A DNA stretch of 41,616 bases. Origin: Priapulus caudatus (Eukaryota > Priapulida > Priapulimorpha > Priapulimorphida > Priapulidae). Made by a program: the position numbers and the translations under genes. How positions within the stretch are numbered: the first letter of the stretch is position 1; each line of letters begins with the position of its first letter. The DNA is taken from NCBI RefSeq assembly GCF_000485595.1, contig NW_014578606.1, positions 21,885 to 63,500 on the forward strand. The letters run 5' to 3'. Positions 9,343 through 19,208 of this stretch are shown piece after piece. The notes under the pieces were generated by a model. That model ran no database searches. It was not told the DNA's origin and worked only from the letters and a program-made list of their open reading frames with translations.

Positions 9343-11530
9343 TCCGACAATAACAAAAAACATGGTTGCACGGCCAGTTGTACGAACAGCGATCTTTAGA
9401 AGCAAATGAGGACTAAAATTAAGGATTTTTATGTTAAATAACAAATAATGCTGAAGGTTATTATAATAATAATTATCATGATTATTAATATCATGGTCAT
9501 TGTCATTATATAGCGACTCGCGTAACACTCACGACCTTTGTTATGTAAGCATAAAGACAATATTTTAAGTTAACTGATTTAACACGAGGTGAGATATATT
9601 ACAGCTTTAATGCGATAACAATATAATAAACATAATTAATGGTATCACACATGACACATAGACGTAAGTTTACTATCGGGTCTCGGAAATATCAGGAGTT
9701 CCTATCGTTGATATAATATCGACATAAAAGAAACGCCACATTTGTACAAGTTAGGGTGTAAACACTTGACAACAAACAATTCCGTGTCAACAAACACAAC
9801 AAGCAACGCACGCCTTTATTTGTTGTCGTGTTTTTCGTGTGAATTGAACTCGGCATGAACGTGGTGGCTCGGCTCGAGCCATGCCTATAAATATCCACAA
9901 TGCAATTTCCCGCCGTCGTTGCAACTGACGGCACGCAATATAGCTGGCGATGTTGCCACGTTATAAAATACAAGTACACAATGTCTACGCGCAGACGAGC
10001 GGTATGTGACGTTGATGATAACGTCAATGTCGGACAACGACGGCACACGCGAGGCATCGGCTACGTAGGCTACCGTAGGCAGGTCACGGTAAATTACGAT
10101 GGGCAGGTGCTAATTTTTAATTCTAAAGTTATGACAGATATGACGCCCATACCAACTATTATAACGCGCGTTCGTTATAATATACGAGTGCACGGCGTTA
10201 GACGAAGAGCGGCTAAAATGTGGTAACGCTACGTGCTGCTTTTTAACTAAGGGTTTGACGATATGCGATGAGCTTTTAGCCTTAAGTGCACACATTTGTA
10301 GCGCTTAGATTCGTTTACCGTGCCTGACGAAGCCAAACGAAATTTAATCACATGCAGGAGGTAATGGCCACCGCGCAGCAGGGCTGGCGAGACGTGCGTA
10401 TAAGTGAAACTGCGACTCCGTTAGATGTTGACGATGCCGCGAAGGCCGCTTAGTTGATCTAACAAAGTTATGACGCGGTTTCTCAGTTCGAAAACAGCAA
10501 CATTATGTCTAAGATTGTCTAAGATAGCAGTGAGCCCATCTGCTCATTACGATGGAGGTTGGAGGGAAGCGGAGAGGGTCCACATACACTGAGTAGAAGG
10601 AAGGAAGGAAGGAAGAAGGGGAGGGCGTCCACATACGCAGGAACGACGGGTACGGGCACCCCACACGTAGGAAAGAAGAGGATAGAGTCACCGTACGAAT
10701 TCCGTTAATAGGTGAGAAGCGCGCGACTATCGCGGTGTTAGATGGGTTTCCCGTCTCTTCACGTCTGTAATACAAGTCTATTCGTTTGGCGAACTGAATT
10801 AACGTGGTGCCGGTCTACTACGGTGTACGGCTTCTGCAAGGTGGCGCGCGTTAGAACGTATCCCTAGAACGTATATTCCGGATTCCAACAAACGCATCGT
10901 CGTAAATATACACACGTGCACGCGCGTGGAACGGTTGGTTATTGTAGAATCGATTTATGTGCGAGACAAGAAGTAGGCTTATATATATATATATATATAT
11001 GGATATCCACGACATAGAATGTTACATGAATCAGGCATAAATGAAAATCCATGAATCTTATACACCGAACTGCTATGCTATCCGAAGTTGTTGTCGCGAT
11101 GGTTTTGATTCGACGACTGCATTCATTTGATATGAATCGTGACGAGTGTCCGCTCCCTGCGACGTTGATTTATTTTGATCGTTGTTTAGCAGAATAAACA
11201 CGCGCGCTTTGCCTGAGGTTCACCAACGTTCTTTTGTTCGCAGACGCAGCAACAATACACGCGAGACTACCTGACATGTTAGTGTACACGCAATAATGCG
11301 CTGTTTGTCGTGAGCCACATTCGCAAGCACGGCGTACACGTAAAAAGACGAGCACGGCTAAATCACTAGATTATTGTCTTTTATGGATCCCTGTGACAAC
11401 CGATTACAGTGCACGTCACCCGCCATCCCCATGCATTTTCGTGTATCGCGCGCATAAATTATGTAATTCTTAAATGAAAAACCGCTAGCGTGCGGCATAC
11501 ACACATCCGGTATCGAGCACTACAACTAAC
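9343..11530. other. Presumed intron(s) of gene Y; TM7 exon expected here but not found
   Basis: A class C receptor should have an exon encoding TM7 between 11537 and 9339 on the minus strand. I searched for a VYNV...FVPK-type stretch and found none convincing. The region holds a (TA)n run at 10981-11000, purine-rich GGAAGGAA repeats near 10600, a TATA-like CTATAAATAT at about 9887, and an unrecognised plus-strand open frame at 9900-10226. A tiny plus-strand frame (10352-10453, 33 codons) is also present without known relatives. Confidence 0.3.
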
Positions 11531-11536
11531 ACTCAC

Positions 11537-11620
11537 CTATGTATTTGGAGTCGTTTAGGACAGGCACGGATACTTTCCGAGTTTCCCACGCGAGAAAAGC
11601 TCCAAATATTAATAATAAAC
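11537..11620 (-). CDS. GABA-B-like class C receptor gene Y, transmembrane exon after ECL2/TM5
   Basis: An 84-bp exon with acceptor CCCTTATAG|GT and donor TACATAG|GTGAGT, phase 1 at both sides. With the G supplied by the previous exon it encodes [17 protein letters not shown] followed by [12 protein letters not shown], nearly identical to the conserved GABA-B receptor block: a hydrophobic membrane segment, the 'AxETR' intracellular loop important for G-protein coupling, and 'LNDSKYIG'. It joins in frame with the exon at 12519-12621 (YAYKG then LLLIFG). This is one of the best-conserved parts of the family, so the call as a GABA-B-type receptor is strong; ligand and subunit type cannot be deduced. 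Confidence 0.93.
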
Positions 11621-11622
11621 CT

Positions 11623-12518
11623 ATAAGGGCAAACAATATTGAAGTTTAGTGACGATCGTCAAGACATTGTAAAATTGTTGCATGATTACAAATTGTCGGC
11701 AAACGTCATGAAATTCACTCAAGCCGATAGCATTAATTCTATTTGACAGTAGGGGAGTAGCTTTTATGAGCAAATATAGCGTGAGTAGGGGGCGTGACTT
11801 TCATAGCACGGATGTGACGTCAACAGCAGAGGCGTGGTTTCCACGACTTAGGCGGATGGAATAGCGTAATTAATACGACAGGGCGTGGCCATCAGAGCTC
11901 ACAGCCATAGTACCCGCTCTCAAGCATACATTACCCGCGCACATTTCAGCGGTAAATTATTATTATGCAATTAGTGCAACCGCTATAAGCACGTACGCAT
12001 ATCGAGCACATTCTGAAAACAGCGAACTACCTCGAGTGATCATTACATTATAGTACTGTATACTGTGGCTACCAAGAAAAGAGATATATACAGCGTTCGT
12101 AAGCGTTCGTAAGCGTCACGTAAGCAGCCAAAGTCCACGAGTACGTTGGAAAGGAGAGCGGACAAATCAGTCAAGTAGAGAAGAGTATTGATTCTGCTCT
12201 GCATGCTAGCTGGACTTAATTATAACTAATCATGATAAAACAAAGAGTAACTATAACACTGAAGATGACGACTAAGACATCGACGATGATGATCACGAAG
12301 ACACAGAGTGATAACGCCACCGCTATCGTCAACGTTTAGCGCCAACGAAGACGCCGACGCTGACACTGACGGTGACACCGGCGCTGACGCTGACGCAAAC
12401 GGTGACGCACACGGTGACGCAGACGCTGACACTGTCACCGACGCTGACACTAACACTAACATCATTAGCAACACGAATGACGTAACTACAACAACTGCAA
12501 ATATTTCTATCGACTTAC
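11623..12518. other. Intron of gene Y
   Basis: Bounded by the GTAAGT donor of the exon at 12519-12621 and the acceptor of the exon at 11537-11620. It contains the hexameric minisatellite at about 12345-12465 and otherwise no recognised feature. Confidence 0.75.
12345..12465. repeat. Hexameric GACRCN/GACGGT minisatellite in a gene Y intron
   Basis: About twenty imperfect hexamers of the GACGCT/GACACT/GACGGT type. The plus strand reads Asp-Ala/Asp-Thr/Asp-Gly repeats, the minus strand Ser/Ala/Val repeats. The minus frame is open through the 12519 donor, so a retained intron would add a low-complexity Ser/Ala segment; the perfect donor argues that it is normally removed. Confidence 0.85.
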
Positions 12519-12621
12519 CTTTATATGCATAAAGTGCACCGGCAAAGTACCAGTGCTTCTCTTTACTCTCAAAAACTATCATTTGTGGAATGATGAGTTC
12601 GTCCTCATTAAGAGGGTTTGG
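12519..12621 (-). CDS. GABA-B-like class C receptor gene Y, ECL2/TM5 exon
   Basis: A 103-bp exon (34 codons plus one base) with acceptor CCGTCATTTTCAG|CCA and perfect donor TATAAAG|GTAAGT. It encodes PNPLNEDELIIPQMIVFES, then KEKHWYFAGALYAYKG. In GABA-B receptors the end of TM4 and ECL2 reads 'DPLxR...E...ILPxxxxCxS' and TM5 starts 'W.G..Y.YKG', so order and spacing match. The equivalent of the conserved extracellular-loop Cys seems replaced (FES here). Upstream exons (ligand domain, TM1-TM4) must lie to the right on the minus strand but were not recognised in the repeat-rich DNA beyond 12621. Confidence 0.9.
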
Positions 12622-12679
12622 CTGAAAATGACGGATAAGGTGATATATACGTCATGTGCCCAGTCTCCTCGCGCGTATA

Positions 12680-12800
12680 ATCGTCGGCTATGACGTCATA
12701 CGCCAGCCTCCGCACATCTGTCCTAATTCGTCACGAATGACGTCATACGCGCAGCCCACCCCCCACATGTGTATTCGTCACTAATGACGCCATACGTCAG
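12680..12800. promoter_or_regulatory. Cluster 1 of CRE-type sites in a 47-bp tandem repeat
   Basis: Perfect TGACGTCA palindromes at 12691-12698 and 12738-12745 and a one-mismatch version at 12785-12792, exactly 47 bp apart, each followed by TACG. TGACGTCA is the binding site of CREB/ATF bZIP factors. The array lies just upstream (minus strand) of gene Y's TM5 exon, inside an intron or repeat. Whether it is a regulatory array or only a repeat that contains the site cannot be decided here. Confidence 0.6.
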
Positions 12801-13279
12801 TCTACAGACACGTGCATTTGGTACAACAGTACAACAGTGAGCTGCCGCAATTGTACACCTTTGCACTATTTCGTCTCTAGAAAATGCCTTTTTTGGCATT
12901 TTTTTTCGCCGAAATTCGGCACTAGAGTGCAATAATTTGCATTATGCACGCAAGGTAGATGCCTCGTGGACGTTTAGAAAGCATTAGAAGTAAAATTATT
13001 CGTGTTGTGTAATTGTGCCATTCCAGCTAGTGGCGTAGCCATGGTCGCCGGTCGGCCATTTTTGTGTATGAAACGGCCGACTACTCTGTAGAAATTCGCA
13101 TCATAGAGCTGGCAAAAGTTTCGAGCGGAGCATAGAGCACGAATCTGTAGTTATTTAACATGAATAAAGTGTATGTTTTGTAAGCGCAGTAACAGTGTGC
13201 GTATTTTTAATTAATTTCTGTTCGAGGCTTATTCAGGCCTGCAGCCTATGGACGCCCTCTACTGTTGTTCAACACCTAT
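12801..13279. other. No gene; spacer between CRE clusters
   Basis: Contains a short inverted repeat at about 12885-12922 (GCCTTTTTTGGC-like and CCGAAATTCGG) and otherwise nothing recognisable. Confidence 0.35.
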
Positions 13280-13480
13280 AGTCGGCCATGACGTCATACG
13301 CCAGCCTCCGCACATCTGTCTTCGTCACGAATGACGTCATACGCGCAGCCCTCCCCCCACATTTGTATTCGTCACCAATGACGCAATACATCAGTCTACA
13401 GACACGTGCATTCGGTACTCATGACATCATACGCCCCGCTACAAAACACGTGTCTCTGTATTTCACATGACGTCATACGC
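13280..13480. promoter_or_regulatory. Cluster 2 of CRE-type sites (five units)
   Basis: Units at 13289, 13332, 13379, 13422 and 13468 (spacing 43-47 bp). The first, second and fifth are perfect TGACGTCA; the others are TGACGCAA and TGACATCA. The sequence between units matches cluster 1 (CCAGCCTCCGCACATCTGTC and following), so the clusters are duplicated copies of one tandem array. A TATATA element follows at about 13518. Confidence 0.6.
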
Positions 13481-13504
13481 ACCCTCTCGGCTCCTCGCGC
13501 CAGC

Positions 13505-13985
13505 CCTCTTGCAGCCTTATATACCGCGCTCACACGGTAATGAATTGGTTCGAGCTAAATGGGCAAAATTTTGCTCAGGCTAAATTTGGCTCGGGCCGGT
13601 TTGAGTCGGAGCGTTCACACGTACGCAAGTGAATACTGTCTGTCAAATTCAAATTCAAATAAATTTTATTGCACAAATATCTCACATATACTGTGTTTAC
13701 TTCCGTTCCGAGTTCAATTATCAATCTTGAAAAAATGCATCCTGATCAAATTTTTCTAATTAAATACTGTTTTGGACTTTATTTCGTCGAAGTACACGTT
13801 CGACACTCGCGGCATCTACCGCTCTACCGATTTAGCTGGTGCTAAAATTTGGCTCGGGCCTAGTCAGACGTTTTCGATGAGACCAAATTAATTGGCTCAT
13901 GTTAACTCGGCACGGCCCCGAAAAACCGTCCGTGTGAACGCTCGGCTCGAGCCAAATTTGTACCATGTACCAACGAACGGACGCA
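13505..13985. repeat. GGCTCG/GTTCACACG inverted-repeat unit, probably a decayed non-autonomous transposon
   Basis: AAATTTGGCTCGGGCC occurs near 13590 and again near 13850, and GTTCACACG near 13614 answers CGTGTGAACG near 13930 in opposite orientation. The arrangement suggests a MITE with imperfect arms, but termini and target duplication could not be fixed. Confidence 0.4.
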
Positions 13986-14207
13986 TCATTATCATAATCA
14001 ATACACGCGCCTGTCGCCCTCTAGCGGTTCCGTAACAAAGCGGGATGTAATTATCTATGTTAGTATGATGTCGCATTGTCGATCACCTGTTCTATATTTT
14101 CATTGTCGTGTTACACCGTCTGCGTCTTGTTTTATCAGTGCGTTTATGTGTCACATTGTCACATTGTCACGTTGTAACTCTCACCCTGCTCATCCGCTGC
14201 CTGGTAA

Positions 14208-14625
14208 AGCAGGGTGGACACGAGCGAATATTTTTCGCCCAATCGCGGCGATTTGGAAATCGCTTCGAAATTTCGCTCGTGTGCCCGCTACAGCGACCGT
14301 ACGGCGACTGAAGTGAATCCAGTCGCGCGATCAATCGCACGTATCTAACATGTTTGATATTTTCGCCCGATTTTATTTCGCCGGCGATCAGATTGCCGAG
14401 AAAATCGCTCGCGTGGCCACTATGGCGAGTACAGTCGACGGACAATCACTGGACGGCGCCATATTGTACAGGACACATGATCGTTGGATTTGTAGGGTGC
14501 GTTGGCGTATACGGTCTCGAGTAATATTGCAGCGTTCGCCCGTTTTCCTCATCGGGCGTAAAATTTCGCCGACGATTTATAAACGCGGCTATCGGCGAAA
14601 AATATCGCTCGTGTGCCCCCTTGCT
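14208..14625. mobile_element. 418-bp MITE with TAA target duplication
   Basis: Flanked by TAA at 14205-14207 and 14626-14628. The left end starts AGCAGGGTGGACACGAGCGA; the right end read backwards starts AGCAAGGGGGCACACGAGCG, and both continue into TATTTTTCGCC. Internal sub-repeats of the TTTCGCC/GGCGA type recur. No coding capacity is recognisable, so it is non-autonomous; the 3-bp TAA duplication fits a PIF/Harbinger transposase supplied in trans. Confidence 0.8.
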
Positions 14626-14628
14626 TAA

Positions 14629-15190
14629 CTCTGCCCATCAGCTGGACTGTTTAAATTGCAGACGGGGTTGGGTATGTTTCAGCGGCAGAAGCTATTGATT
14701 TCGACGATAGAGGTGGCCATATTTCACCGTCAGGAGCTCCACGACGTTCATTGCTTTGCCAACAGCAGGTGACCAATCATCTCGCTTCTTCGCAGGGGTC
14801 TCTCCATGTTGCCACACGCGGGAATAACACGCGACTGTTCGTCTGCTGGCGTTGGTAAGGCGGTGGCGCTGCCCGCGGGCAGTGGCCTACGTGCGCAACG
14901 CCGCGAGGGAATGTGCATGCGTGCGTGCGTACGTGCGCGTGAGAGAGAGAGAGTGACCGCTGGTGTGGCGTGGTGACAGACGGGGGGTGGGGGTGACCTG
15001 GATATTTGGCGGTGCGGCGGCGCGGCGAGGCGTGTCATTGCCAACGTCGTACCCTCGATTTAAAGTCGCTGCGCCGTCACTGCGCCACACTCTAGCAGAA
15101 CACATCGTCGCCTCGAAAAGCGCCGAACTACGTACGCTCAGAATGGTATCAGGAGAAATACAAGGATCAATCAATCCAAACAACAACAAC
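14629..15190. other. GC-rich DNA without a recognisable gene
   Basis: Contains a GAGAGAGA run (about 14940) and open frames on both strands rich in Arg/Pro/Ala. An ATG at 14963 opens 132 codons but runs into the minisatellite at 15210, so its length has no weight. Confidence 0.35.
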
Positions 15191-15204
15191 AATCAAATAC
15201 AAAT

Positions 15205-16350
15205 CAGAACAATCACCCCCCGGACAATTACACCCGGACAATTACTCCCCGGACATTTACCCCCCCATGCCATTCACCCCCGGACAATTACCCCCGGACA
15301 TTTACCCCCCGGACAATTACCCCCCGTACATTTAGCCCCGGACATTTACCCCCACCCCTAACAATCACCCCCCGGACAATTACCCCTCACACATTTACCC
15401 CCCGGACAATTACCCCCGGACATTTAACCCCCGGACATTCCCCCACGGACATTTTAGAGGAGGAGTTAGAGGCAACGACGGAGAAGGTAGTGGAGGGAGA
15501 GGAGGACAGATAGGAAGGGGAAAGGAGGAGGGTAGAGAGTACGAGGATCGAGGGCTGCAGTCGTGGGTTGCAGGAGGAACGAGTATAGCAGGAGGGGGGC
15601 CGATGTGATGGAGGAGGTGGACGAGGAGAAGGTAGAGGCGCCCTCCTCCTACACCTCCCGTTCTCCTCCTCTCTCCTCCTCCTCCTCCTCCTCCTCTCAT
15701 CCCTCCTCCTCCACCTTCTTCCCCTCCTCCTCTCCTCCTCCTCGCTCCTTCCACCACCTTCTACCACGTCTTCTTCCCCTCCTCCTTCACCAACCTCCTC
15801 TTCCTTCTCCTCCCCTCCTCCACCTTTCTCCTCCTACTCCTCCTCCTCCAACATTCATCCCCCTCTCCTCCTCCTCCACCCCTTCTCCCCACGTATCTCC
15901 CCCTCCTCTCTCCTCCACCTCGTCTCCACCTCCTTCTCACCCTTCTTCCTCCTTCTCCTCCCCCCCTTATCTCTCCCCTCTCCTCCTCCTCTCCTCCTCC
16001 ACCTTCTTCCCCATCTTTCTACTCCTGCCTCCTCCTCCACACACTTCCCTCGCTCCTCAACCTTTCTCCTTGCTTTCACTGTTCAAACAATTAATAATAA
16101 ACACCAAGTGAGTATATTGTCCGGCGTTTGGGCCCAAATGTCCGCGGGGGGGGGTAAATGTCCGGGCGGTAAATGTTCGGGGAATAATTGTCCGGGGGGC
16201 TTAATGACCGGGGGGTAATTGTCGCGGGGTATAAATGTCCAGGGGTGCGATTGGTCCGGGGAGGGGGTAATTGTCCGGGGGGTAATTGTCGGGGGGTAAT
16301 TGTCCGGGGGGTAATTGTCCGGGGGTGATTGTCCGGGGGGTATTTGTCCT
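15205..16350. repeat. Fold-back structure: inverted minisatellite arms around a polypurine/polypyrimidine core
   Basis: The left arm (about 15205-15450) is a tandem array of ~15-16 bp units, CCCCCGGACAATTAC with variants (CATTTAC). The right arm (about 16120-16345) has the same unit in opposite orientation (GTAATTGTCCGGGGG). Between them the plus strand is purine-rich to about 15635 (GGAGGAGG, GAGG) and pyrimidine-rich from about 15640 to 16075 (CTCCTCC), so the core can also pair with itself. Long arms built of short tandem units recall fold-back (FB) type transposons. The long Ser/Pro open frame at 15563-16111 is a composition artefact. Confidence 0.75.
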
Positions 16351-16364
16351 AGAACCATTAATAT

Positions 16365-16796
16365 AGAGGGAACTGGCCCTCGGACGTCGGTGGCCGTTAA
16401 CTGCTAAGATAATTTTCTTCGGCCGTTTTAATACGGTGAAGTTGGATCCGGGCGGGCTGCCAGCACGTGTGCAGGGTATAAAATCAGAGATATAATATTC
16501 ATTTTTCTCGCAGCATCACGCCCTGAGTTTCGCGTTATGCCTATGTTAATATACAGGGAATTGGGCCTCGGACGTCGGTCGCCGTTGACTGCTAAGATAA
16601 TTTTCTTCGGCCGTTTTAACACGGCCAAATTGGAGCCGGGCGGGCTGCCAGCACGTGTGCAGGGTAAAATCAGAGATATGATATTCATTTTTCTCGCAGC
16701 ATCACGCCCTGGGTTTCGCGTTATGCCTATAGTAATATACAGGAAATTGGGACTCGGACGTCGGTCGCCGTTGACTGTTAAGAAAATTTTCTTCAA
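16365..16796. repeat. Tandem repeat of 186-188 bp, about 2.3 copies, upstream of the SOD gene
   Basis: CTCGGACGTCGGT...GCTAAGATAATTTTC recurs starting near 16378, 16566 and 16752. Each full unit carries CAGCACGTGTGCAGG (an E-box-like CACGTG) and TCTCGCAGCATCACGCCCTG. Unit 1 has TATAAAATC where unit 2 has TAAAATC. The array ends about 130 bp before the SOD start codon, so it may lie in the promoter. Confidence 0.85.
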
Positions 16797-16926
16797 TAAC
16801 CACACAATATCGCGTCAGCCAGTCATTCAGTGAACGCTAATGAACCGGCAGGCTAATGAACCGGTAGTGATTACCAAGGAGCTCCTTGGTGATTACTGGT
16901 GGTGTTCACGTGTCATAAAGTTTAAA

Positions 16927-17202
16927 ATGGCGTTTAGCAACAAGTGTATGTTCTTCGATGGTTATTGTATACAGTTGCTATCATTGCTGCTCATAGGTTT
17001 CCTGTCGATTGCTACCGCATTGCACATCGAAGCTTACAACGTAGATACATTTCAGGAAGAATATGCGTTGCCAGATCTGCCATTTGGCGATGATGCGTTA
17101 GAACCGTATATCGATGCGGCTACTGTCAAAGTTCACCACCGAGGCCACCACGCCGCCTATACTAGTAAACTCAACACTGCGCTACAGGCAATGCTAAAAG
17201 AG
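16927..17202 (+). CDS. Fe/Mn superoxide dismutase, exon 1 (signal peptide and first metal ligand)
   Basis: Codons 1-92, ATG in good context (AAAATGG) and ending AAAAGAG|GTTAGT in phase 0. Residues about 12-32 (YCIQLLSLLLIGFLSIATAL) form a hydrophobic core with a likely cleavage near Ala31, so this is a secretory signal peptide, not a mitochondrial presequence. Residues 47-92 match the N-terminal hairpin of Fe/Mn SOD: ALPDLPF, ALEPYIDAATV, then VKVHHRGHHAAY, where His70 is the first metal ligand and Tyr78 the gateway tyrosine. The enzyme converts superoxide to hydrogen peroxide and oxygen. An earlier in-frame Met (16840) would place 29 residues before the signal peptide, so 16927 is preferred. 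Together with the C-terminal HDEL in exon 5, the protein should act in the ER lumen. Confidence 0.92.
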
Positions 17203-17535
17203 GTTAGTTCGTGTTGCGGCTAGCCCGACCGCGAATTTTTTTTTCTACACATCAATTGGTCTCCTCTCAGGACCTCTGATTGGCTGCTTTGATTTGACCA
17301 CACCATAGATAGTGTTTGGGATACCATACTCCGTAGATAGTATATAACCCGAGTTGGTTTATTGTTAGTGTTACACTGTTAGGACTTAGGGTTAGGGTTG
17401 AGGTTACGATTTTTGCATCATTATTACGGATATAGTCTGATGCGGAAGTTGAAATGCGTAGTCCAATGGATCAAGCCCAATGGATGTAACGTGTAGGAAA
17501 AAAAAATTTGCAGCCCGACCAGGCTGCAAGAAGAC
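17203..17535. other. SOD intron 1, first part
   Basis: Begins with the GTTAGT donor. No feature stands out; a short GGGTTAGGGTT stretch at about 17387 is too brief to be telomeric. Confidence 0.6.
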
Positions 17536-17538
17536 TAA

Positions 17539-17985
17539 TGCTAGCCGCACACTATCCGATTTTGCACTGTACACAGCACTAAGCCCTCGCACACTATACG
17601 GCCCGCTCCCGATCGATCGGGAGGGCCCCGCACACTGTCCGACTCAAAGTTGGCGCAAACCATGGCACTCTCGTCGCGTTCCAAGCGGATTTGGCGTGTA
17701 CTAAGGGTCGGGAGTGTTTTCCCGCCATGTTTACCGAATGCGGTTCCCATAGCGCTGCTCTGTGATGGGTCAATTTTCTTCAGCGCTCGCCGATCGGGTC
17801 GGATGGCCACGCACACTATCCGAGTCGCGTCGTAAGCCCTCGCACACTATCCGCTCCCGATTCAAAATTCGAATCGGGCCAAAAAAACCTCGGGCCAAAC
17901 TTAAGCCTCCCGATACAAACTTAAGCTTCCCGATACAAACTTAAGCCTCCCGATCACTCTCGGGTCGGATAGTGTGCGACTAGCA
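17539..17985. mobile_element. 447-bp MITE with TAA target duplication, in SOD intron 1
   Basis: TAA at 17536-17538 and 17986-17988 flank termini TGCTAGCCGCACACTATCCG and, reversed, TGCTAGTCGCACACTATCCG. The motif CGCACACTATCCG recurs several times inside, in both orientations, and an AAACTTAAGC(C/T)TCCCGATAC unit is tandemly repeated near the right end (17897-17950). No coding capacity. The duplication and the CACAC-bearing ends group it with the TAA elements at 7156, 14208 and 22929. Confidence 0.8.
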
Positions 17986-17989
17986 TAAC

Positions 17990-18810
17990 CCCCCTCGTTT
18001 TCGATGTATGACCCTGCCCGGGGCGCGAGTATTTTTTTCCCAGTCGACATAGAATTTAGCGCCTTCTGATTGGCTGCTTCGATTTGCTTTGCCTTTGACA
18101 AGAGAATAAACTTTTCAGCAATATTTTTAGAAGGTCCGATGAAAGATCTGGAAGGTCCAAATATGTAACGTTTGTTTGGCTAATAGATCGTTTGGTAACA
18201 GTGGGTCCTTTTTTTGATACAAAACTAAACGTAAACAAGCTCGTTTTTGCCCTCGTTTGATACATGTGTCGTCTGCAGGCATTCCGAGTTACTCGCACGA
18301 GCGACGAGTTACTTCCAGTATGCTGAAACTACGCGTGCATTCGCGTTACAACTTCCGTTATAAACAACTATGCTACTAACGTTGCAGCATACGCTATCAG
18401 TATGTGTAATTTCGATCAGATTTTTGGTACATTTGACTCTTTAATATATTTGGTATGTTTCATCGTGAATATTAAATATGGCACTATAGATGTTGACAGT
18501 GACCAATAATCGATCTACTTTTGCTTTATTTCTTTGCAATTTGCAATGGTTTAATGATGTTTTATTTGATGAAAGTGGGGTTTTGTAAATTATTGAAATT
18601 GCGAAGGTCCAAGCATGAAATCGGCAGGTCCCGGACCTCGGACTTGCCCTATTTTCAGCCCCTGAAACTGTAGAATAGTTTTTCCGTTTCTTCAAACTTA
18701 TACCCCATACATACAGACTGCAAAATTTGATCCCACATCAAACTCGTCCGGGCCAGGCCTGTGCCTTAATTTGCAGGTGCGCGATAAATCGCAGCGTACA
18801 GACACAATTT
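17990..18810. other. SOD intron 1, middle part
   Basis: No exon recognised. The sequence CTGATTGGCTGCTT(C/T)GATTTG near 18066 repeats one near 17275 on the other side of the MITE, suggesting a local duplication. Confidence 0.45.
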
Positions 18811-18824
18811 GTTGAACAGCGCTA

Positions 18825-19198
18825 TAGGCTCCCTATATACAGAGAGTTGCGCCAACTCAGGATTTGACGCCATTTTGTTTCCAAATGGATCCTCACCGCT
18901 GCCGCTTAAGTACAGCACTGTATGAATACGCTGTAAAATGGTCCGTAGTAATTAATTAGATTAATCGTGCTTCAATAAACTCAAAATTTACAGAGATTAT
19001 AGCTAAGACATCTGTCTATGTGTATCTAGATTTCTAGAAATGTAACTCAAATCGTTCGCGCCATATGATAATTTAATTGTACACTTTCTTACGGCCATAG
19101 CCGTGCGTATCCATTTGGAAACAACATGTCGTCCAGCGACCACGTAACCGATTTTTTCCGACTCGTCATCGCGCAACTCTCTGTATATAGGGACCCTA
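18825..19198. mobile_element. 374-bp MITE with 10-bp target duplication, in SOD intron 1
   Basis: Flanked by AACAGCGCTA at 18815-18824 and 19199-19208, identical over ten bases. Termini are TAGGCTCCCTATATACAGAG and, reversed, TAGGGTCCCTATATACAGAG, both continuing AGTTGCGC: 28-bp inverted repeats with one mismatch. The 9-10 bp duplication fits Mutator-like elements. A minus-strand open frame inside (19003-19230) has no recognisable domain. Confidence 0.85.
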
Positions 19199-19208
19199 AA
19201 CAGCGCTA

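Noticed and set aside
9900-9990. Minus-strand V-F-Y-N-V as the missing TM7 exon of gene Y
   Set aside because: The residues after YNV are not hydrophobic and end with charged and Cys residues; no matching splice sites.
12226-12582. A continuous 118-codon minus-strand protein
   Set aside because: Only its first part is a receptor exon; a perfect GTAAGT donor at 12518 shows the rest is intron with a hexamer repeat.
15563-16111. Long Ser/Pro-rich open frame (182 codons)
   Set aside because: It is the translation of a CTCCTCC pyrimidine tract inside a repeat structure; no start context, domain or splice sites.
17385-17405. Telomere-like GGGTTAGGGTT
   Set aside because: Only about two units; expected by chance and not at a sequence end.
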